Below, in pieces: positions 58,140 through 64,000 of a DNA stretch of 64,000 nt. This DNA comes from Dugong dugon. Lineage: Eukaryota > Chordata > Mammalia > Sirenia > Dugongidae. How positions within the stretch are numbered: the first letter of the stretch is position 1; each line of letters starts with the position of its first letter. The stretch lies in the NCBI GenBank assembly GCA_030035585.1, contig CM057482.1, positions 13,255,001-13,319,000 of the forward strand, written 5' to 3'. A model generated the notes under the pieces. The model was not told the origin of the DNA, did not search any database, and saw only the letters and a program-made list of their open reading frames with translations. The position numbers and the translations under genes were made by a program.

Positions 58140-58305
58140 CCCAGCGTTTGATGGGACTCCAGGCACTGCTCCACAGGGTTTTCAAGGCTGTGACCTTTCG
58201 GAAGCAGAATGCTGGGCCTTACTTCTGAGGCACGTCTAGGTGGGTTTGAACCACCAACCTTTCGGCTAATAGTCGAGCATTTAACCATTTGCGCCACCTG
58301 GAAAC
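58140..58305 (-). mobile_element. AfroSINE, partial
   Basis: The + strand shows 'CCACAGGGTTTTCAAGGCTG', 'ACCTTTCGGAAGCAGAATGC', 'GGGTTTGAACCACCAACCTT' and 'TTGCGCCACCTGGAAACTCC'. The 3' part of the element is missing or decayed. Confidence 0.9.
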
Positions 58306-60009
58306 TCCTTTGTAAAATATAGGCATCACCTTTTCATGCCGCAGGCGTTAATTGAGGGCCCACTGTGTGCCAGGCTTAGCGCTAGCCCTTGCATCCACAC
58401 CAGCAAGTTGGAACGATTCAAATAACGAGATGTTCTTTAGGAAGTTATCTGAAGAGAAGGCATGGGGACCCCACAGAGATGAACTCCTGTTTGGAGATCA
58501 GTCCAAAGCCCAGCTAAGGGCGGTCTGTGCAGTTTCACCGTGAGTCCACACCTGAGCCCCAGGCAGCGCTCACCCACCTAGGCAGGTTCCTAGTCTCTGT
58601 GTCCTGCATGAAACGAGTGAGCGAGAACTGGAGGTATCACTACAGAGTCGGAGTCAGAACCTCGCAGAACTGAGGAAGCTCATGTCCGGGTGGAGGAGGG
58701 GTGTACTGAACATCTGCATCGCTCTTCGTAAGTGATTAAGTTTCCGGCAAGGCCCTTCATCTTGCCAGCACAGTTGCTTCTCATCCCCATTGGCCGGGGG
58801 TGGGGAGGTGTGCCGTCACTGGTGGTGGTTGCCGTCTCTCACCGCCCCCGCGTCCCACTTTTGGATCCATCCTGCCTCTTGCAGTTGCATCCTTTTCCCT
58901 TCATTATGTCTCTGCCTTCTGTGCTGAAGTCTGGGGACCATAATACTTCAGCCCTCACTGGTTTAATTGTTGAATTGGCCCTGAGAGAATCCAGGTGACG
59001 AGAGTGGCTCCCACGGCCTGGTGATGAGGCCAGAGAGATTGTGCAGCAGCTCCAGCCGGCACGCGCCCTGCCGGGCTCTGCAGACGTGGCCACTAACACG
59101 CCCTGCATGGAGGATGGAGGCCTGGGCTCGGGGCAGTCACCTCGGGGGGAATGATGCCCTCGGCAAGCAGTAGGTGGTGTCCCGGCTTCAGGAAGACATC
59201 ACACCATGTTTCCGTAGTTCCTTGTAGCACAGTGGGGCCACGAGAGATTGACAGACCTGGATCCCTCTGCTTGGAGGGTGTGTGTCCATCCAGCACAGTA
59301 GGGACCTGCTGTAGGGGCAGAGCCACCCCAGCCCTACCCTCAGGTCGGCACTCTGATCAAAGATGCAGGAGATCACGTGTTCATAAGCTGGGATATGGAG
59401 TCAGGAGACCCACGTTCTGGTTCCAGCCCAAACCTTCGACAAGTTGCCCACCTCTGTGTCGGTTTCCTCATCGGAAGAGTAGAGATGAAGGCGGTGTGTG
59501 CCTCCTAGAGTGAGTGAGGAGAGAATGGGACAGTGGGGAGAATGGGACACAGCCTGTGGCAGTGCTGGCACACAGTGCTCGTCCGTGTCACCAGGCTCAG
59601 GATCAGTGTGACTGTGTACGGTGCTGCCCATTGCCAGGCGCTGGCCTTGCCAGGACTCCTGGAGCACCTGGCTGTGCCTGTATCTGTTCAGGCCTGTCCA
59701 GAGCTGCCTGGGATTTTGGACACCTGCAGACACCTCAGAGTGGCCAAGTGATTTCTGTGCTTTCCCCAGAATCGTCCATCAGATTGTGTGTGTTTGTGCA
59801 TTGAGCTTATGCGGAGCACCTGCATTGTCACGTCCCGGCGCTGGAGGAGCGCCAGGTATCTCGGGAGGAAGGAGAGAACGGTACCCTCCAATCACAGGGG
59901 AGGCAGGCTAGCCCTGAGGATGTACCAGAGTAGAAAGCAGAAGACCAGAGTCCAGTCCCAGCACCTACACCAGTCGCTTCCCCTGTCTGGGCCACATCTT
60001 TTCTGAGAA
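58306..60009 (+). other. Last intron, GC-rich DNA with MIR fossil
   Basis: 59388-59585 ('GGAGTCAGGAGACCCACGTT', 'TGTCGGTTTCCTCATCGGAA') is MIR-like. 59930-60005 may be another decayed MIR core. No exon. Confidence 0.55.
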
Positions 60010-60250
60010 GTCTCAGGGAACAGGAAAAAGGACTGTCCAGGCTCCCTCACCCTGGATTGACATTCTGTCCCCTTACCCAGCCTTTCCACCTTAGAGGAGA
60101 ACCATCTGCAAGGAGAACCATCCCAGAAGCACCCTGCCTGGTCCTAACTCAGAGGCGCACAGGAAGATGTCAGAAGTGTATGGAGGGAGGAAACTCAGCA
60201 CGGAGAGGAGAAGGTCAGGGCGCCCGGCCCAGGGGGGACTCACAGGGCTG
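60010..60250 (+). repeat. Inverted repeat, left arm
   Basis: Contains 'CATTCTGTCCCCTTACCCAG', 'AGGAGAACCATCCCAGAAGC', 'CTAACTCAGAGGCGCACAGG' and 'GGGGGGACTCACAGGG'. The same run of blocks appears on the opposite strand at 61649-61881. Long blocks are nearly identical, separated by small indels. It may be a dispersed family or a local inverted duplication. Confidence 0.85.
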
Positions 60251-61648
60251 ATGGAGGAGGCGGAGTCACGTAAGAGCGACCAGCGAGGGGTGGCGCTGAC
60301 AGGGACCAGGTCCCAGGAGGGTCTGGGCTTGCAGCCTGCATCCTGAGCCCTGCTCTGGGTGGCCTGAATCACCATGGGAGAAATAAGGCAAGGGGGAGTT
60401 GCAGTCTGGATGTTGGTTCCCCACCTCTTCCCACTCCAGTTCTGCCCAAGGGAGCACAGGGCCGTGGGCTTGGATTACAGAGCCTTGTGTTCCCGTCCCA
60501 GCTCTGGAAGCCCACCACAGATCAAGGATGACCTTCTTGCGGCCCCTGTTCCTCATGTGTAAAGGGAGCCAGCCTAGGAGTTAGTGCTTCTTTAGCTGCA
60601 GATAACAGAAAAACAGCCCAGAGGAGCTTTATTGCACAGGGAGTGATTTTACACCAGACTGTGGGGTGCCTCATGGACCTGCAGGCAGGGATAGGCCTGA
60701 GTATTGAGGCCCCAAGGGTCTCTCACGCTGTCAGGACATCCTCCCTGGCCCCTCCCCTGCTTCGTCCTGTGCAGCACTGCATGCTCTTGTGGTGGGTCAT
60801 AGCTGTTGGCAACTCCCAAGTTCACATGTCAGAGCCCAGGACACCAAGGAAGGCTGGGCTCCTCCCCTTCCCTGCCTCCCTCTCTGGTCCCTTCTCATCT
60901 CTCTCTCCTCTCAGTGCCCAACCAAGCCATTGACAGTGGCTGGGGGACAAAACCACTTGTCCAGGTCACTACCCTGCAGGGACATGCCACGCTTCATCCG
61001 TGTTAAGCGTGAGATGGGAGTCACTGCCCAGCCAGCGCGGGGCAGAATAGGACCAGTGTCCCCCAGGTCCGAGAGTGAGGGGCAGCGAGCAGCCGTCTCC
61101 TCCCCCCTCCCAGCAGCCTTCCTGTAGACTGGAGGAATGCCTCCCTCGCCCTCCGCAGTTCCGCTCTGCTTGCTCCTGAACAGATGATAACAGAGATGGA
61201 GCATATGGGCCCCAAAGTCACCGGCATTCTGGGAAAGTGACACTGTGTTACCCCAGGCTTGGGGGGAGGGGGCCGTTGGCTCCTGAGCACAGCTTCTGCC
61301 TTTGTTCTTTAGAAGGGCAAGGGGTCATCTCTCCTGCCTCCTGAAAAGGAACTGTGCACACTCTCCCTTCAGGAAGAATTGTTTCTGGCCAGGCAGCGGT
61401 CAGGGAAAATAGGCCTAGGGTGAGCAGATATGGGGGAAGCTTTGGGCCTGGACTGCCCCAGCCCCACACCCAGGCCTCTGCTGCCTGCAGGGCGCCCACC
61501 CAGCCTGGCTTCCACTTCCTTTTCCCTAGCTGCCGTCTGCAGCAGCCCTTCCTCCCTCAGGGGTCCTGCAGGTGTGGTGGGAACCCCCCCAGAGGGCCAT
61601 GGGGTATCACCAGAGGTGTCCAGGTGGGCTCAGGTCTAGCTCCACCAC
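60251..61648 (+). other. Spacer between inverted repeat arms
   Basis: GC-rich intronic DNA with many overlapping open frames. 60585-60700 ('TTTAGCTGCAGATAACAGAA', 'GGAGCTTTATTGCACAGGG') looks like an interspersed repeat of unknown family. No exon. Confidence 0.45.
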
Positions 61649-61881
61649 AGCCTCAGTGAGTCCCCCTGGGTGGGGTGCCCGTGCCCTTGACCTTCCCCTC
61701 TCCAGGCTGAGTTTCCTCATCACTGTACCCCTGACATTGTTCTGTGTGCCTCTGAGTTAGAACCAGGCAGGGTGCTTCTGGGATGGTTCTCCTTGCCTGA
61801 GTTGGAAAGGCCGGGTAAGGGGACAAAGTGTCAACCCAAGGCAAGGGAACTTGGACATTCCTTCTTCCTGTCCCCAGAGAC
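61649..61881 (-). repeat. Inverted repeat, right arm
   Basis: The + strand carries 'AGTGAGTCCCCCTGGG', 'CTGAGTTAGAACCAGGCAGG', 'GCTTCTGGGATGGTTCTCCT' and 'GGTAAGGGGACAAAGTG', the complement of the left arm in reverse order. The arms are about 1.4 kb apart. Confidence 0.85.
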
Positions 61882-63245
61882 ATTGCAGGTCTGACCTGCA
61901 ATCCACGTGGGCCACACAGACCCCAGGGTTGGGGTACCCAGGGCATCCGAGCCCTGGCTCACATCCCTCCTGGCCATGATGCTAACAACTGTGGTGAACT
62001 CATGGGGAGGCAGCTGCCTGCCAGGGGCCTGTATCCCGCCCCCCGTCCTCCCCCGTCCCCCAGGGCTGCTCATCAAGACAGGGTGTCAGAAAAAGTGGAA
62101 AAGCAGTCCTGGGCGCCCAGGCCAGGGGTTGGGGAGGGGTCTGAGAAGGGTGCAAGCAGGGCAAGAGGAGGGAGAAGAGGAGCTGGGCCAGGAAGGGAAG
62201 GCGGCAGGGAGCCCTCCTCTCTCCCATCCTCCCTGCTCTCCTCTGGCGCACCCCACAAGATGTGTGCCGTCCCCCACCCCCATCCTCCCTGCTCTCCTCT
62301 AGTGCACCCCACGAGACGTGTGCTGGCCCCCCCACAACCCTGGCCAGGGCTGAAGCCCTCTGTGGCTCCCAGGCCCCGCTGTTTCCATGCAGGTATACAG
62401 TTTGGGGTGGGGCGGAAGCCACCAGGTGTAGCTTCCTTAGCAGAGAAGCCGCGGAGGAGGAGGAGGGATGGGGAGCTTTTCTGTTTCCCTTTCCCCTTAG
62501 ACCTGTGGCCAGGGTGGCCCGGTGGCTGCCCCTGCTTTCCCCTGACCTTCCCTGGGATCTCCCAGGAGGCCCTAAGACTGTGAGTGAATCTTGGTGCTGC
62601 AGGTCAGCAGGGAGAGGACAGGTGAAATAGAACCTGGCCCGGCGACAGGCTGCCGGGACACCGTACCGGCCCTTCCCAGGTCCAGCTCAGCCCGCCCAGC
62701 TCACCACGTATGCCAGCATACTCCTCCCCCTACACGGCTGCCTTCCCTCCGCTGGTAGAGGGTGATTTATTTATAGGAGCGCTTTAGACAAAGAAGAAGA
62801 CTAAAAGGGGTCGACAGCGCCTGTGACAAGATGATTCTTTGGTCTCTGGGCAGCCACCAGACCGGAAAGCTGGCAGCGCAGGGGCCAGGCCATGCAGCAG
62901 CTGTGTGAGGGCGCCATGGAGGAGGGGCAGGCAGACGGGGCGTTCACAGGCCCCACCTGAGGCGCTGTCAGGCTGGTGGAGTTCCAGAAAAGGCAGCAGA
63001 GCACCAGGCAGAATCTGAGCTGTGCTAGTGAGTGCTCCAGACACTCAGTGCTGTCTACCCGGCATGCCCTGGCCCTGCCTCAGGCCTCAGTTATCTAGGC
63101 TGTGAAATGGGCCAATAGCTCCTGTCTCACCTCACGGGGCTGTTGTGAAGAAGACATGCAATCCAGGCTGAGAACAGGCCTCGGAAAGCATACTGATGGG
63201 CAAGTCTGGGGACCGCCTGTCTCAGCCTGCTCTTCTTCCCTGTAG
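61882..63245 (+). other. End of the last intron
   Basis: GC-rich, with a 56-bp tandem duplication at 62224-62335 and a MIR-like piece at about 63080-63190 before the acceptor. A 251-codon open frame at 61828-62583 overlaps open frames in other phases and strands and is judged spurious. Confidence 0.6.
62224..62335. repeat. Tandem duplication, 2 x 56 bp
   Basis: Each unit starts CCATCCTCCCTGCTCTCCTC and continues GCACCCCAC(A/G)AGA(T/C)GTGTGC. The units differ by a few substitutions (GGCGCA against AGTGCA). Confidence 0.92.
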
Positions 63246-63350
63246 GGCCACCCGTTCATCGTGCAGTTCAACGACGGAAATGCCACTGTGGTGTCCATGT
63301 GGGTGTGCAGGGCGCTGGAGGAGAGGCGGAGCCAGCAGGGGCCCCCATGA
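63246..63350 (+). CDS. MAP2K5: MAP2K5 last coding exon with stop codon
   Basis: The exon starts GHPFIVQFND and ends RRSQQGPP with TGA at 63348-63350, giving 34 residues (about 415-448) in phase 0. GHPFI closes the kinase domain ('LxHPFI' of subdomain XI), and the rest is the MEK5 C-terminal tail with its VVSMWVCRALEERR helix. The acceptor is TCTTCTTCCCTGTAG. It follows the preceding exon across a 33.7 kb intron. Relative to the human protein as I remember it, one residue differs (GNATVV here against GNAAVV). The tail is otherwise unchanged, which argues that this is the functional gene. Processed pseudogenes would lack the introns. Confidence 0.97.
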   Translation, partial: GHPFIVQFNDGNATVVSMWVCRALEERRSQQGPP

Positions 63351-63732
63351 GGCTGCAAGGGTGCTGAAAGCCCAGGACTGGTAACAAGGGACAACCCCGC
63401 CTGTCGCCCCACTCTCCGCTGCCTGCACCAGAAGAGCTTTGCTGGGCCCCCGGCTTCCCTGCTGTCTCACCTGTGACTCTGCCAGCAGATGGCTCCACCT
63501 CCGCACCGGGCCTTGCCTGGGCCGTCCTCGGGTAGCCAGCCCCTGCTGGGCAAGCCCTCACCCCTCCAGTCTGGAGACCCTGGCCCCTGAAGGGTGGGTG
63601 AAAGGGTGGGGCAGTGAGAGGGGAGGCTCCTACTGCCCCTGCCCCCGCCCCCATGTCCCTAATGTTTTTCTTTGTAAGGATCAGGCCCTGTCAGCTCCAG
63701 CTGAGGAGAATAAAGTATCACTGCTTTGTGAC
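63351..63732 (+). other. MAP2K5: MAP2K5 3' untranslated region (approximate end)
   Basis: About 380 nt of GC-rich sequence runs from the stop codon to the predicted cleavage site, 15-25 nt after AATAAA. No repeat is recognised in it. The 3' end is inferred from the signal alone. A second, more distal poly(A) site beyond the window is possible. Confidence 0.75.
63709..63714 (+). promoter_or_regulatory. Canonical polyadenylation signal AATAAA
   Basis: An exact AATAAA hexamer lies 359 nt after the MAP2K5 stop. A TTTGTGACG stretch and a GGTTGTGTGATG GU-rich element (about 63748-63759) follow at the usual downstream distance. It is the only canonical hexamer I see between the stop and the window end. 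Confidence 0.85.
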
Positions 63733-64000
63733 GCCTCCCCCGACGAGGGTTGTGTGATGCAGCCTGTTGCCCACCCAGGGCGTGGGGTGGAGGGCTCCCG
63801 GCAGCAGGAGTGTGCTGCCCTTCCCCAGGCACCAGCACGCGCCCCCCAGCCCAGCCCAGCTGCTAGATGGAAAGCCCAGGCAAGATTCTGCACACCAAGC
63901 CCCAGAGAAGAAGTGTGGAGCAGGACCAGAGCCTGGATCTCGGGACTCCTGTCCTGTGCTCCTTACAGGACTGGAGTGTGGTTCTCAGCTGTTTGTCTGC
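63733..64000. other. Flank downstream of MAP2K5
   Basis: GC-rich flank with no recognisable exon or repeat. In other mammals SKOR1 follows on the same strand. None of its coding sequence is visible here. Confidence 0.6.

Noticed and set aside
60057..61946. Similar peptides (TIPEAPCLVLTQR) read from 60057-60251 (+) and 61946-61653 (-) as a duplicated gene
   Set aside because: The similarity is explained by the inverted repeat of the DNA itself. Neither frame has gene structure or a known domain.
1..64000. CRISPR array, prokaryotic operon, phage or other novel protein system
   Set aside because: The regular repeats are microsatellites or SINEs. All composition and gene structure is mammalian.

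Overview
The window is nuclear DNA of an afrotherian mammal, most likely a paenungulate (elephant, sirenian or hyrax). It is AT-rich with a GC-rich last 8 kb. It holds one recognisable gene with long introns, and about twenty copies of the tRNA-derived AfroSINE family. Several of these AfroSINEs share a deletion of about 44 nt that I recall as typical of the paenungulate subfamily. The exact species cannot be fixed from the sequence.

The gene is the 3' part of MAP2K5 (MEK5, the dual-specificity kinase that activates ERK5/MAPK7), read on the + strand. Five coding exons are visible, each with canonical splice sites and consistent phase: 2835-2861, 3173-3205, 26312-26373, 29537-29582 and 63246-63350. 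Spliced together they encode the last 90 residues: the end of the kinase domain, including the ERP arginine of subdomain XI, and the C-terminal tail ending at TGA 63348-63350. The 3' UTR is short, with AATAAA at 63709-63714. The four complete introns are about 0.3, 23.1, 2.9 and 33.7 kb; the first 2.8 kb is the end of another intron.

Layout. 1-3.2 kb: intron end and two tiny exons 311 bp apart. 3.2-26.3 kb: a long intron with MER5A, AfroSINEs, an internally deleted L1 carrying two nested insertions, and a composite afrotherian repeat at 21.76-22.7 kb. 26.3-29.6 kb: two exons. 29.6-63.2 kb: the last intron, with AfroSINEs, MIR and L2 fossils, a palindromic hAT-like element, an RTE LINE 3' end, a solo LTR with intact 5-bp target duplication, an L1 ORF2 fragment, several repeat-poor AT-rich blocks that look like conserved regulatory DNA, and a pair of inverted repeats about 1.4 kb apart near the 3' end. 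63.7-64 kb: downstream flank.

In other mammals the next gene downstream is SKOR1, and the MAP2K5/SKOR1 interval is a known restless-legs-syndrome association locus. The repeat-poor blocks of the last intron, one of which carries a perfect PBX-MEIS/PREP composite site, are therefore candidate enhancers of MAP2K5 or SKOR1. I see no second protein-coding gene, no CRISPR, no RNA gene and no undescribed protein system. The open reading frames outside the five exons look like chance or repeat-derived frames.
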